Source: Humulus lupulus (Eukaryota; Streptophyta; Magnoliopsida; Rosales; Cannabaceae). Taken from it: a stretch of DNA of 64,000 nucleotides. Numbering within the stretch: the stretch's first letter is position 1; each line of letters begins with the position of its first letter. Shown here in pieces: positions 44,937-56,248 of this stretch. The stretch is taken from positions 147,742,397 through 147,806,396 of the forward strand of contig NC_084800.1 in assembly GCF_963169125.1 (NCBI RefSeq), read 5' to 3'. The translations under genes and the position numbers were made by a program. The notes under the pieces were generated by a model. The model searched no databases. It was given only the letters and a program-made list of their open reading frames with translations, and was not told the origin of the DNA.

Positions 44937-46206
44937 GCAAGAGGTGTTGAATGGCCTATTGCAAGGGAAGTCAAACATATCTCTCCCTAAGCAAAAAGAG
45001 AGAGACCAAGAGGGGCGCAGACCATTGTCCCGGTAGACGATGGGAGGACTCGACTCTCCACTAGTAATACCCTCGGGGTGAAGCAGCATGAACGTCTCGG
45101 ACCACCGATGCAGCACAAACGTCACGGACCACCGAAGCATCCTCCGAGGCCAGAGCAGAAGAACAACGTTGGTCCTCATAATGATGTCGAAGTCACCTCA
45201 AGGAGGACACCCTCAGATCTACGAGAGGAACTCAACAAGAAAAGGGCAGGAAGGCAAAGGAAAGGGAGATGGAAGCCCGTCAACATTGAGAGACTCCTTG
45301 AAAAAGAGGAGACAATACCTAGACACAGAGATGAGGAGCCTATGGAGCAAGATCATCACAGTATTTGGAGGACAAGCCATCGAGGATAAGTTCAACCATG
45401 AATCGCCCTTCGTTAAGGAGATCCAAGCCATCCGTCTCCCAGCCAACTTCAAGGAGCCTCATATGACCCCTTATGAAGGAAACACAAATCCTAAGTACCA
45501 TCTGGACTCATTGAACGACCTGATGAGGGTAAGGGGGATTGGTAGTGGAGCCAAGTGCCATTGCTTTGCTGTCACATTGAAAGGACCTGGGTACAAATGG
45601 TTCAAGAGACTTCGACCAAGGTCCATCAGGTCTTGGCAGCAGTTTTCTGATGAATTTCTCCAACAGCATCACGCCGTGCGTGATTACACAATGTCGGGTA
45701 CTAGCCTCGCCAACGTGAAGCACAAAGAAAATGAGAGTCGAAAGGGCTACATCCGCAGGTTTAACATGGAGGCAGCCAAAGTAGGGAGCTTGACCCGCAC
45801 GGAGTTGAAAATGGCCATCACAGCCGGAGTGCATCCGGGAAGAAAATTGTGGGATAATATGCTCAAAAGGGAACTCACTAACCTAGATGACTTCTACAAG
45901 AGGGCACAAAAGTACATTTGTGTGGAGGATAGCCATGCGAACTTAAAGGCGAGAAAAAGTGAGTCCCATGTAAAGCCCCCAGCCAATGAAAGGTCGAATG
46001 GAGCGAAGAAGAAGAGGGCGTATGAAGGGTCGAGGGATGGTCAACATAGACGGTCCAAACGTGGAAGCGACCATAGACAAACGGCTTACACCTTCTATAT
46101 GAGCCTGGCAGACACTAGAGAGCATATCTACCTCACAAAGGAGGACCGAGTTCCCTTCAAAAGGCCCCCACCGATGAGAAAAGACCAGTCCAAGAGGGAC
46201 CCTTGA
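44937..46206 (+). pseudogene. G1 Gag (5' end lost)
   Basis: It starts in mid-gene at the deletion joint with TGCAAGAGGTGTTGAATGGC, equivalent to MQEAINDLLQGKS in T0 gag. Two early TAG/TGA stops (about 45037 and 45078) and a probable frameshift near 45310 (the frame at 45078-45389 carries the SDLREELNKKRAG part) precede the open core 45330-46206. The core has PHMTPYEGNTNPKYHLDS, GPGYKWFKRLRPRSIRSW, FLQQHHAVRDY and AITAGVHPGRKLWDN. The same core as T0 gag shows the two are relatives. The frame ends at TGA 46204 just before the zinc finger. Confidence 0.85.
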
Positions 46207-47127
46207 AAATACTGTCAGTACCACAAGGATATTGGCCATACCACGACAGAATGTACCCATTTGAAGGAAGAAAATGAAGTGCTCATCCGAAGGGGGCACC
46301 AGGGCCGATATGTCAGAAGGGAGAAGCAGAAATCGGAGGACGTGCCAGTGATACCTCGGACACAAGGAGGAACCTCAGAGATACAAGGAGAGGTAAGAAC
46401 AATCTTCAGAGGTCTGGGGTTTTGGGGAGAGCCCAGGAAGGGTCGAGACGGGTACACTAGAGAAGCTAGACGGAGTCCACCACCATGTGTCATGAGTTTG
46501 GAGCAGCGACCCCCAAAAAGATTTAAGGGAGAAAATGACTCAATCACTTTCATAGAGGAGGATGCACGAGGAGTGCACTTTCCCCATAATGATCCTTTGG
46601 TGTTGACAGTTCAGTTGGCCAACATGCGGGTGCATCGGGTCCTCGTAGACAACGGAAGTTCTGTAGATATCTTATATCGCCCCGCCTTCGAAAAGATGGG
46701 TTTGGGCGTCAGACCCTTGAAACCCTGTCAATCCTCCTTATACGGATTCACGGGGGAATCGATACAACCCTTAGGGGTGATCGAATTGGCACTCACCATG
46801 GGAGAACAACCCTGACAGACCAGAGTCATGGCAAACTTCGTCGTAGTAGATTGTGCTTCAGCTTTAAATACAATATTGGGGAGACCATCCCTAAGAGAAT
46901 TGAAAGCGATCACTTCAATATATCACCTCGTCGTCAAGTTCCTAACTCCTGGTGGAGTAGCGAGTATGAAAGGAGAACAAAGAGAGGCGAGGGAGTGTTA
47001 TAACACCTCCCTTCGCGCGTCTGTGAAACCGCGAGAACCGATGGCGATGGTGGTACATGGGGACTCAAACCCACGGGAACTAGACCCCGAATCATGGTAC
47101 ATGGTACATGGAGGAGCCAGTGGCTGA
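46207..47127 (+). pseudogene. G1 zinc finger and protease
   Basis: Immediately after the TGA, KYCQYHKDIGHTTTECTHLK is the zinc knuckle of Tat-type gag (C-x2-H/C pattern). The protease active site reads VHRVLVDNGSSVDILY (about 46636-46680), then FTGESIQPLGVIEL and the second block MANFVVVDCASALNTILGRP (about 46828-46887). A TGA at 46813 interrupts it. The linker to RT starts near 47040. Confidence 0.85.
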
Positions 47128-48654
47128 ACCTGTGGAGGAGGTAGAGGAAATCATGGTGATGGAAGAGCCATTGCGAAAGTTGAAGGTGGGAAAAAGCCTT
47201 CAGAGCAACGCGAAGAAGAACTTGGTATGGTTTTTGAAGGACAATCTGGATGTATTTGCTTGGAGTCACGAAGACATGGTAGGAATAGATCCAGTCATCA
47301 TGTGCCACCATTTGAATATCGCCTCTGAGGCAAGGCCCGTTAGGTAGAAAAGACGAGCGCTTGACCTAGAGAGGTACGCAGCCTTAAAGGAGGAGGTGGA
47401 CAAGTTGAAGGCCAATGGATTCATCCGCGAATCCTTCTATCCTGTGTGGGTGTCAAACTCGGTGGTAGTCTCGAAACCGAACAAAAAATGGAGGACTTGC
47501 ATTAACTTCTCAAACCTCAACAAGGCTTGTCCTAAGGACAGTTTTCCACTTCCAAGGATAGATCAGCTGGTGGATGCAACGGCCAGGCATGAGTTACTTA
47601 GCTTTATGGATGCCTACTCTGGATACAACCAGATACCTTTGAACCCAGCCGACGAAGAGCATGCGTCATTATAACGAATAAAGGACTCTACTGTTATAAG
47701 GTGATGCCTTTCGGATTAAAGAAAGCGGGTGCCACCTATCAGAGGCTGGTGAACAAAATGTTCGCTAACTAGATAGGGAGGAACATGGAGGTATACGTTG
47801 ACGATATGCTGGTGAAGACCAAAAATCCCGCAGAACTCAACAAATACATAGGAGAGATGTTTGACACACTCGGGAAGTACCGAATGAAGTTGAATCCACT
47901 CAAGTGCACTTTCGGTGTATCCTCGAGAAATTTCTTAGGTTTCATGGTCAACTCCAGAGGCATCGAAGTTAATCCTAATAAGATAAAGGCCCTAATAGAA
48001 AGAAGCCCACCCAAGAACTAGAAGGAGGTGCAATGTCTAATGGGACGGGTGGCAGCCCTTAATAGATTCATCTCGAGGTCTACGGACAAGTGCCTCCCCT
48101 TCTTCAATATCCTAAAAGGGAGCAAAAAGTTCGCTTGGGATGAAGAATGTGAGGATGCTTTTGTCAAGTTGAAGGAACACTTAGGGAAGCAACCCTTGTT
48201 GGCAAAACCTGAAAGGGGTGAAAGGCTATACTTATACTTGGTAATATCTGAGCATGCCATAAGTGCTGCCCTGGTTAAAGGAGAGAAGAAGCACCAGCAA
48301 CCTGTGTACTACGTCCGTTAACGATTAGTAGATGCAGAGAATCGATACCCGAAGATAGAAAAGTTCGCATATGCGTTAGTTGTGGCTTCAAGGAAGTTGA
48401 GGCCCTATTTCCATGCCCATGTGATCGAAGTACTCACCGATAGCCCTTTAATCCAGGTCTTGCATAAACCTGAAACCTCGGGTAGACTGATGAAGTGGTC
48501 GATCGAGTTGAGTCAATTTGGCATCGCTTATACCCCAAGGACCTCCATCAATGGGAAAGTGCTCGCATACTTCATAGTGGAATTCACCTATCGACCAAAT
48601 GGAGGAGCAGATGAAGAAGAGGGACAGTCAGTCATAGAAGGAGAGCCAAGGAGT
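47128..48654 (+). pseudogene. G1 reverse transcriptase and RNase H
   Basis: RT motifs in order: NLDVFAWSHEDMVGID, NGFIRESFYPVWVSNSVVV, WRTCINFSNLNKACPKDSFP, SFMDAYSGYNQIPLNP (47610), a frameshift near 47670, YCYKVMPFGLKKAGATYQRL, and the intact catalytic YVDDMLVKT (47794). Then NFLGFMVNSRGIEVNP. RNase H covers LYLYLVISEHAISAALV, NRYPKIEKFAYALVVAS and IEVLTDSPLIQVL. Stops at about 47344, 47770, 48019 and 48320. Clear Tat-type sequence. Confidence 0.9.
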
Positions 48655-49206
48655 TCTGAAGAATGGAGCCTGCATATGGATGGAGCATCCAATGAAGGAG
48701 GATCTGGAGCAGGTATCGTGATGACTAAACCCGAAGGACACAGGATGTACTGCGCGATATGGCTTGGGTTCGAAGCCTCGAACAATGAGGTAGAATACGA
48801 AGCGCTTCTAGCAGGGTTGCAGTTGGCGCAGGGGCTAATGGTAATGCATCTACACATCTTTAGTGACTCATAGTTGGTGGTATTCCAAGTGAAGGATGAG
48901 TATCAAGCGAGGGGTCCCAAGATGGCTGCATACTTGGAAAGGGTAAGAGGCTATTTGGGGCAGTTGGTGGAGTATAGCATAGAGCAAATCCCAAGAGAAA
49001 GGAATACCCATGTTGATGCCCTCGCGAAGCTGGCTTCCACTAAAGATGGGGATACCCTTGAATCAGTACCTGTGGAATACTTACCAAGGCCAAGCATTGT
49101 TAATTCAAACATTCACATGGTCAACATCCCAAAGGAGTCATGGGCTAACTCGATTATAAGCTACCGAAAGGATGGAGTTGTGCCAACAGACAAGAGGGAG
49201 GCTTGA
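48655..49206 (+). pseudogene. G1 second RNase H domain
   Basis: A separate RNase H between the gypsy RNase H and integrase. It has the acidic residues in order: WSLHMDGASNEGGSGAG (Asp, 48664 on), NNEVEYEALLAGLQLA (Glu), HIFSDS followed by TAG (Asp, 48862-48873), and NTHVDALAKLAS (Asp, near 49010). Established knowledge: Tat-lineage elements carry such an extra archaeal-type RNase H. One stop lies beside the third catalytic residue. Confidence 0.88.
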
Positions 49207-50371
49207 AGGCTAGTACATAAGGTAGCCCAATACACCTTAGTAGATGGGATCTTATACAAGGTTTTATGTGCTACTCTTGCAATGTGTTGATGAGGAAGAA
49301 GCTGTGAAGGTACTGTATGAAATACATGAGGGTGAATGCGGCAACCATGCGAGTGGACAATTCACGAATTGAAAATCCATGAGGGAAGGGTACTACTGGC
49401 CCTCCATGGAGAGAGATGCAAATGATTTTGCAAGGAAATGTGACAAATGCTAGAGGCACGCAAACTACTCCAGAAAACCCCCGAATGAATTAACTAGCAT
49501 GACTAGCCCTTGGCCCTTCGCAATTTGGGGGGTAGACCTAATTGGCGCCCTTCCCCCGGGTAGAGTTGGAGAAAAGTACACTGTAGTAGCCATAGATTAC
49601 TTCACCAAGTGGGTTGAAGCGGAACCTCTATTAAAGATAATGACCACACATATCACCGCCTTTGTAAACAAATTCATTGTCTACAGATATGGAGTGCCCT
49701 ACAAAATTATTTCTGACAACAGCACCCAATTTGAAGGGGAAACGTTCGAGGAGTACTGTAGGGAAAGAGGGATAAGGAGACATTTCTCGACTGTTGTGCA
49801 TCCACAGGCGAATGGGCAGGTGGAGGCCATTAACAAAGTCCTTAAGAAGAACTTAAAAATAATGCTAGAGAAGATGAAAGGGGCTTAGGTCGAGGAGCTA
49901 CCTAATGTGCTTTGGGCCTACAGAACCACTCCGCGCACTACCACTGGAGTGACCCCTTTCTCCTTACCATATGGATGTGAGGTTGTCCTCCCGATTGAGA
50001 TGAAGGTTAACTCCTATAGGATACAAGCATATGAGGACCAGGTCAACCATGCGGCAATGGCCGAAAGCTTAGACATGCTAGATAAAAGAAGGGAAAAGGC
50101 GCAAATGAGAGTGGCGATATACAAGCAGTGGGCAGCAAGGTACTACAACTCGAGGGTGCGAGAGAGAACATTCAGAGTAGGAGACTTGGCATTAAGAAAA
50201 GTACTCCCCAACACGCGAGACCTGGGGGTGGGTTTACTTGAGGCGAACTGGGAAGGGCCCTACCAAGTAGCTCAATACATACCACCAGACACCTCTAAGC
50301 TAGCGCGCATGGATGACACCGTCATACCTCGAGCATGGAATGCAGAACACCTCAAGAAGTACTACCAGTAA
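49207..50371 (+). pseudogene. G1 integrase
   Basis: The N-terminal zinc-binding part (49207-49498) is broken by several stops. The catalytic core is open from 49499: FAIWGVDLIGALPPG (first Asp), YKIISDNSTQFEG (second Asp), VVHPQANGQVEAINK (Glu). After a TAG at about 49887, NVLWAYRTTPRTTTGVTPFS and the C-terminal KVLPNTRDLGVGLLEANWEGPY continue to the stop at 50371. Integrase joins the new cDNA to the chromosome. No chromodomain, as expected for Tat. Confidence 0.9.
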
Positions 50372-51105
50372 GACTTCCACATCTAATGCAAACAGTATCT
50401 GTGTTTAGTTTGTTGCATGTTATGTTAGCTTAGTAGACAAGAATCAAAGAGGTTGGCTAGATAACCTCCCAACTAGATGTAACCTTTTCATATATATCGT
50501 TGCAACCTGCCTACTATGAATGAAACTATTCACAACTTTGCATGTTATTTTTCTTCTCTATGCGGGCATCAATCAAAGTGCCTGCTGAAATAAATTTCAC
50601 CAAGCACTCGGGGGGTAGGAGAGGAGGCACGAGTATAAATCTCTTATATTCAAAAGGATTAGCTACCCTTATGAATATCAAGGGAATAGTTTAAAAGGAT
50701 GACCTCCAACCAAAGGCCGACACCCTAGGGGGTGAGGCCATAAGGAAGGAATCTCCCAAGCGCGCGCAAAAAGGGTCCTACAAGAGACCCTTGAAGAAAT
50801 AGTACTATATATAATGACGAGAATGACGCTTCTCGCAAAAAGTAACAAGCGCGCGCAAAGAATATAAAAGGACCCCAAGAGCCCAATGGGTTAACGTGCC
50901 CTTACAAGTATAATCAAGGTGCACCAGAAAGATTATCATCATCAGATCCAGGAAAAGATATGTAATCCACAAATAATAATAATAAGAGGGACTTACCAAA
51001 GTTCCTTAAGTTTGATGAACACAAACTAAAAGAAAAAGGAGAGAAAGGGGAAATATTGTGAGTGATTACATAGCAACAACATACATAGGCCGAATACAAA
51101 GGAAC
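50372..51105 (+). mobile_element. G1 region between pol and antisense gene
   Basis: No coding frame supported. It contains a stretch (50755-50930) shared with T0 after its gag, including AACAAGCGCGCGCAAA (50844 on) and ATAAAAGGACC. This may hold the 3' end of pol transcripts and of the antisense gene; I see no clear poly(A) signal that decides this. Confidence 0.6.
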
Positions 51106-53694
51106 CTAAAAATTTCCATCCTGACCCTTCCACTCAGAAAACTTCTCAACGGCATAATCTCCAAATGAAGAAAGGTCAATGGTGGGGTTGGTCCTCCATA
51201 CAGCATGCAACGTGCGCTCGACTATGCGATTCTCAGCATTCACCAGCTTAGCCTCGAGCGCAATAATCCTCTCGTTTAAAGTATGGATGATAGCCTCCAA
51301 CTGGGTATTGGTGTGAGAGGTTGATGCAGCTTGGGCTAAAGCGGCGTCCCTCTGGTAAACTGCCTCGGTCAGTTCACTTGACAAGACATCCTTTGCTGCC
51401 TTGGCCACCAATAGGATCCCCAATGCCTCCTTGAGCTCTCATTGTAACTGTTGGGTCGATGAGGAGTTTGAGGTGATCAGTCGATTACTCAAGATAGAAG
51501 CCTAAGTAAGGGCGAGGACATAGAATAAAGCCTTGAGGGTCAGGCAATAACAAAACAAAATGAAAACAAAAAAATATATATCTATCATAAATGAATAAAC
51601 CGAGTATCTCGACAAATACCTGCAAGGAGGCTTGCATATAGGCATCTTCTAGCTCAGCATCGAGGACATTGTGCAAAGTCCCCCACTCGCCTTTGGGAAT
51701 GTTTCCCAGATGATGGCTCATGGCTTCCCCATACTGGCTTGCCAGAGGATGATCTTCGGATGCAAAAACATAAGCTTGATCAGGGGAGATGCATGTGCTT
51801 GCCGAGGCACGCTTTGGCAGGGATGGGGACTGAGAAGGTCCTGATCCATCCGCAGTGGTGCGGGGAGAAGAAGAGCGCAGAGTCATCTCCTTAGGTAAAG
51901 AGACGCCTAAAGACGCCCGCCTAGGACGCCTCCCCGAGGGTAGAGGAGCCCCAGCAAAAGAAGGAATGACAAAATTCCTTTTAGGCACGGAGGGGTGGGG
52001 GACAGAGGCATCGAAGGCAAACTCGCCGCCAAGCAATGACGGTGGCATCCGAGAGGTAACACCGCCAGTATAACCATCATCGGCCACACCCCTAGCCCTG
52101 CCAGCAACAGAGTGCAAGTACGAGTAGTTCTCAGTCACCACTGTCTCCTCAACGTCCATATGATCCCCCAAAGGGTAGACATAGTCCCTGTCGGCTACCT
52201 TGTCATAATTACCTTCATCGTGGCCGTATAGCCACGAATCCGCAGGTTCAGATGAGGCGGTGCATGGACCCGCAAGTTTGTGTGAAGCAGGGCATGGATC
52301 TGCAGATTCAGATGAGGCGGGGCATGGGCCGGCGGATTTGGAGGAAACGGAGCATAGAGAGACGGTTTGGTCCGGGGTCAACAGCCTGTACCAGTGAAGG
52401 TTGCTCTCTATAAAAAGGGCACAGGCTTGTCTGCATTCACCCGAAAAGGCCAGGATTTTCATTACTCGGTCGCGAGGCGACGGTTTCAAGGTGGAGCAAA
52501 CAACCCCTAAGAGACCTGCCATCAAAAGAAAAGAAATAACTACAGTTAGAAAAACCACAGAAGAAAAGCCGAGTAAAAAGAGAAATCTCTCATGTATGAA
52601 ATCAAAGTGAGAATAGTCTTACTTGGGGTGTTGAAGCTAGTGTGTCGGGTTTGCCCGCTATAAGTGAAGAAGTAGTCTGTCTTCCACGAGCCCCTATTCG
52701 AAATAGAGCCCTCCACGAGGGAATTCCCTTTGTGGGCCATGGTTTTCTGGAGCTGGTAGAACGCGGGGGCAGATGTATTCGCCGTAAGGGTATAGGAGTA
52801 ATGAACCTCGCTCATGGAAGGCCCTCTGGAATGTACCTGATGGTACAACACATATAGGCTGCTAAGCATCACCTAGGAGTTGGGGGACAATTGTAGAGGC
52901 GCCAGTTCAAAGTAGTTAAACACTTTGATGAAAAATGGGTTAAGCGACAGAGCCCCACCAGATCGGATTATGCAATTGCTGAAGGCCACAAACCCTTCTG
53001 GCAACTCAAATGCGCGTTCATTACGCTTCAGGATGACGAACTTGAGATTTGATGCTAACTGATGAGCCTTTAGCATGTTGGCCAGTTTAGTGGTGGTAAG
53101 GCTGGACTTGCCTGTTTCTTCGGAAGTGTCAGAGGTTCTCTTCGGCATCTCAGGTACCTAGGCAGAGATAGGCAGTTTATGAACCATAAACTTTCTAAGG
53201 ATCCTGGAAGACCCCCCATGTTTCCTATATCTACCAGCACTTTGCTTGACCCTAGGGTGTAAGACTGGGGGCAGGGGAGGAAGCGTGGGTGGGATCATAG
53301 AAAGAAACTCTGGTTCAACTGATTCACGTCTACCGCCTTCGAAGAAGAGACCCCTATGACTGGGAGACTCATCACCACAAAAGGAAAAAGGCTTAGGGGG
53401 CAAGTTTTCTTCTAGGCAAGCGATTTCAGAAAGGCAATCTTGAAGGATTGATTGTAGCTGGGAAATGTATGTTACATGCTGGGGGGAGAAACCTAAGCCC
53501 TCATCCCTGGTATTGGATTCTAGCTCCCTCTCCAGGTCACACGCTTTCTGTCTGAGGTAGGACAGTCTCTGGAGGTAGAGCATTCGCACACCCCCACGGT
53601 TAGAGGGTCTACGAACGTCGGCCTCCGAGTTGGAGGATGATAACTCAATGAATTCAACATTGGATGGACCTTCGGGACATCGCTTAGACGCCAT
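51106..53694 (-). pseudogene. G1 antisense gene, three exons, Transposase_28-like
   Basis: On the minus strand, ATG (53694) MASKRCPEGPSNVEFIEL opens exon 1 (53694-52623). A 107-base intron (GTAAGACT...GATGGCAG, 52622-52516), exon 2 (52515-51620), a 172-base intron (GTATTTG...CCAACAG, 51619-51448) and exon 3 (51447-51106) follow. Exon lengths of 1072, 896 and 342 keep one frame for about 769 codons. Only three in-frame stops are seen: TAG near 53160, TAG near 52875 (in LSPNS*), TGA at the start of exon 3. FFIKVFNYFELAPLQLSPNS is typical of the plant 'putative gypsy type transposon' family (Transposase_28). Exon 2 is rich in Ser and Pro; exon 3 is a coiled coil. Antisense genes here are known in Tat elements such as Grande; function unknown. 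Confidence 0.8.
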
Positions 53695-53701
53695 GGACCC
53701 G

Positions 53702-54586
53702 CTAAGACTTGAGGTCGTATATGCGTAAGGGTAACCCTATATCTACAACATAAGTGTGAGGGGTATTAGAAAAAGGCCTGTGCATATGTACTTGAAAGGC
53801 CATACGAAAAGAATGACAAACTCTGAAGAATGAGTGTCGTGCAACCAGTAATTCTACCTTCGCATAATCGATATAAAAAAAAAAAGAGGAAGGGACATGT
53901 GCATCATTGGAGGAAGGAGGCATACCTGGAGGTATATGTATGAAGACAAAGGTGTGCAAGGATAGACTTGGGGAGGCGTTAGGTCGGTTGAGCAATAAGG
54001 GAGGGCAAGACCGTAGGAGCAAGAGAATGCCTAGAGTCACCTCAATGCTAGCCCAAAAAAAAAGAATCAGGAAAAATAATAATAAAAAAAGGGAAGGAAA
54101 GAAGATGAATAAATGAAATGGAAGGAAAATTACCTCAAGAATGCTTTTTTGGTGGATGGAACCTTTGAGCTCTTGAAAGTGGTTTGGAGGGATTACCACT
54201 AGGCTAGGCAAGTTTTGGTGTGGAGAAATGACTTCTAGCCTTGGGGTATTTATAAGGAAAGTCACGGCCCCCTATCCATTGGATTCAAGTCCATATGAAT
54301 GGTGGGGATCAACAGTATGGGTAGCCTTGGGATCCAAGATTGAGAATGATTGGCCCTTATGCAATCTTAGGGACATTCATGGATCTCCCAAAAGTTAGAT
54401 GGATTTTGTGTTTCTTTGGACACTATAAAGAAACACAACTTCAAAACTCACTTTGTGTTTCTTCAAGCAACATTGGATAGCACTCCAAGGTTGAGTCCAC
54501 CAAAATTGGCCGTACATATCAAACAAGAGAAGAAGAAAAAAGTCTACAAGCACACTTGAAAGTGTACTTACAGACTTGGGGGAAGG
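53702..54586 (-). promoter_or_regulatory. Candidate promoter and 5' leader of the antisense gene; G1 purine tract
   Basis: Minus-strand TATAAATA (54254-54247) in CCTTATAAATACCCC lies about 550 bases before the antisense ATG, with a donor-like TTGAGGTAATT near 54135, so an intron in the leader is possible. The open frame 53702-54265 crosses poly-T and hydrophobic-looking sequence and is probably not translated. At the far end, plus strand GACTTGGGGGAAGG (54573-54586) is the G1 polypurine tract next to the LTR. Confidence 0.6.
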
Positions 54587-55917
54587 TGTAAATGTTGAGT
54601 AATAGCCTAAGAAATATTTGAAATGGTGTCCATTCTAGAAGGCTTTTCAAGGTCTGATGTGCCCACGCTAGGGTGATAAGCTCAAGTGTCGAGATGCATA
54701 GACACATGCAACCAAGTATAAGTCTTCAAGGGCTGTCATGTGAGGGACTCGCCATGCAAGGCTACCCTATGTCTCGCTATGCGAGGCTGCTTTGCGTCGT
54801 GTCGTCCCACGCACACCCTTGTACCCAAACATGGGTACCCTGAGGCACGACCCTCGCTATGCGAGGTTCAAGGCTAGCCTCCCACGCGCACCCTAGTACC
54901 CGAACATAGGTACCCAGAGGCACCACCCTCTCTATGCAAGGTTCAAGGCCAGCCTCCCACGCGAACCCTAGTACCCGAACATGGGTACCCCGAGGCACCA
55001 CCCTTGCTATGCAAGGGTCAAGCCAAGCCTCCGACGTGCACCATAGTACCCGAACATGGGTACCCCGAGGCACCACCCTCGCTATGCGAGGTTCAAGGCC
55101 AGCCTCCCGCGCGTCGTGTCTACGCGAAGCATCGCACCCAGCCATTTGGTGATCTGCCTAGGCTAGCCTCGCTATTCGAGGGTGCAGCCTCGTTGCTTCT
55201 CACAGGTCCCGAGCCCATAGGCGCACACGTCCACGCCATTGGCCAGCCTCGCTACATCTCATGTGTACACCTTGTTCCGCCACAAACACCCCCTGCGCCT
55301 TGGTTTCTCATGACATGTATAGTTTGGAGCCTCCTCGATATATGCACGAGGAACACTTGGAAACACCAAACGGGTATGTCAAATAACCATTAGGCGCCAA
55401 ACATGAATTGATGAGGACGACTGGGTACAAGGTACATACACTGATATAGGATGTATGATCATGAAGAGGTCAGATGTGTGGCCCTGTCATCCGCGTCTGA
55501 TGAGTTGTGCCAGTACCAACTTGTACGGAGAGTGGAGGCACTACCTGAGCACCCCCGACAATATTCTAGAGTCCACAGCACGATGTCCTGCACCACTACT
55601 TGGGCATTGTCAGGGTAGACACCACTATGTCCTGAGCCAATACCCTGACCCTATACCTGCATACGTCCATGTCCCTTGGGACCTACTTGTATAAGGGGCC
55701 AATAGAGCCCACCTATAAATAGGTTCCGACCCCTTAGGTTAAGGGGTTGGAAAACTAATTGTATGAGGAGACGTTTTAAGAAATATATGATCTTTGTTAC
55801 ATTGTAGTTCTGTATTCTCTGTTGATTCGAGTTCTTTCCATCTTATTCTTAGCTATCTTTAGTAGAATAATTTGAGTTTTCTAACCTTAAATTGTTGACT
55901 AGTTCTTACCATCAACA
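54587..55917 (+). mobile_element. G1 3' LTR
   Basis: 1331 bp from TGTAAATGTTG to CATCAACA. It matches the 5' stub over 265 bp. It carries a tandem array (54845-55119) and a TATAAATAGG at about 55712-55721 that is a likely promoter, about 200 bp before the LTR end, as in T0. Confidence 0.92.
54845..55119 (+). repeat. 75-bp tandem array in G1 LTR
   Basis: Unit starts at 54845, 54920, 54995 and 55070, each exactly 75 bp apart, with a diverged earlier copy from about 54775. Each unit has a CCTCGCTATGCGAGG palindrome and a GTACCC...GGGTAC inverted repeat. The last unit is partial. Confidence 0.9.
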
Positions 55918-55922
55918 GAGCT

Positions 55923-56248
55923 TTATAATTCTCAACATTTCCATCAACACCTCGTTTCTTATTATAGATCCACTTCCACCCAATGGCACTAAAGTCACTA
56001 GGTGCTTCCACAAGATCCCAGATGGATTTTGAGTACATGGACTCCATTTCCTGTTTCATGGCTTCGAGCCATAGTTTGTTTTCAGGGCTAGCCATTTCCT
56101 GTAGGAAAGACAATGAATCATAATCACTAGTGTTACCAAAAACCATATTGGTTTCACCATCCACCATAGCGAAATGGGTTCCTTGAAACCCTCCCACTAC
56201 GACGAGACTCCATGATTGTTTGCTCAGGAATAGTGGTACCATTTTCAT
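55923..56248 (-). pseudogene. C1 reverse transcriptase, N-terminal part
   Basis: Copia RT start on the minus strand: SFLQEMASPENKLWLEAMKQ, EMESMYSKSIWDLVEAPSD, IGWKWIYNKKRGVDGNVENY. It stops where G1 is inserted; the rest is at 27447-26100. The leading part (GGFQGTHFAMVDGE) is the integrase-RT linker. Confidence 0.88.

Larger units (their letters stand above)
27453..55917 (+). mobile_element. G1: Tat-type Ty3/gypsy, interrupted by M1
   Basis: Plus-strand element in the C1 RT. Flanks are AAGCT (27448-27452) and GAGCT (55918-55922), a duplication with one change. Order: 5' LTR stub (27453-27717), inserted M1, gag, zinc finger, protease, RT, RNase H, second RNase H, integrase, antisense gene, purine tract, 3' LTR. 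The rest of the 5' LTR, the primer site and the gag start are missing at the M1 junction (44936/44937). Gag and pol have several stops and a frameshift; the second RNase H and antisense gene place it in the Tat lineage. Confidence 0.92.

Noticed and set aside
53702..54265. 187-codon minus frame with hydrophobic stretches
   Set aside because: Phe/Leu runs come from poly-A/T tracts; it lies over the TATA box and leader of the antisense gene.
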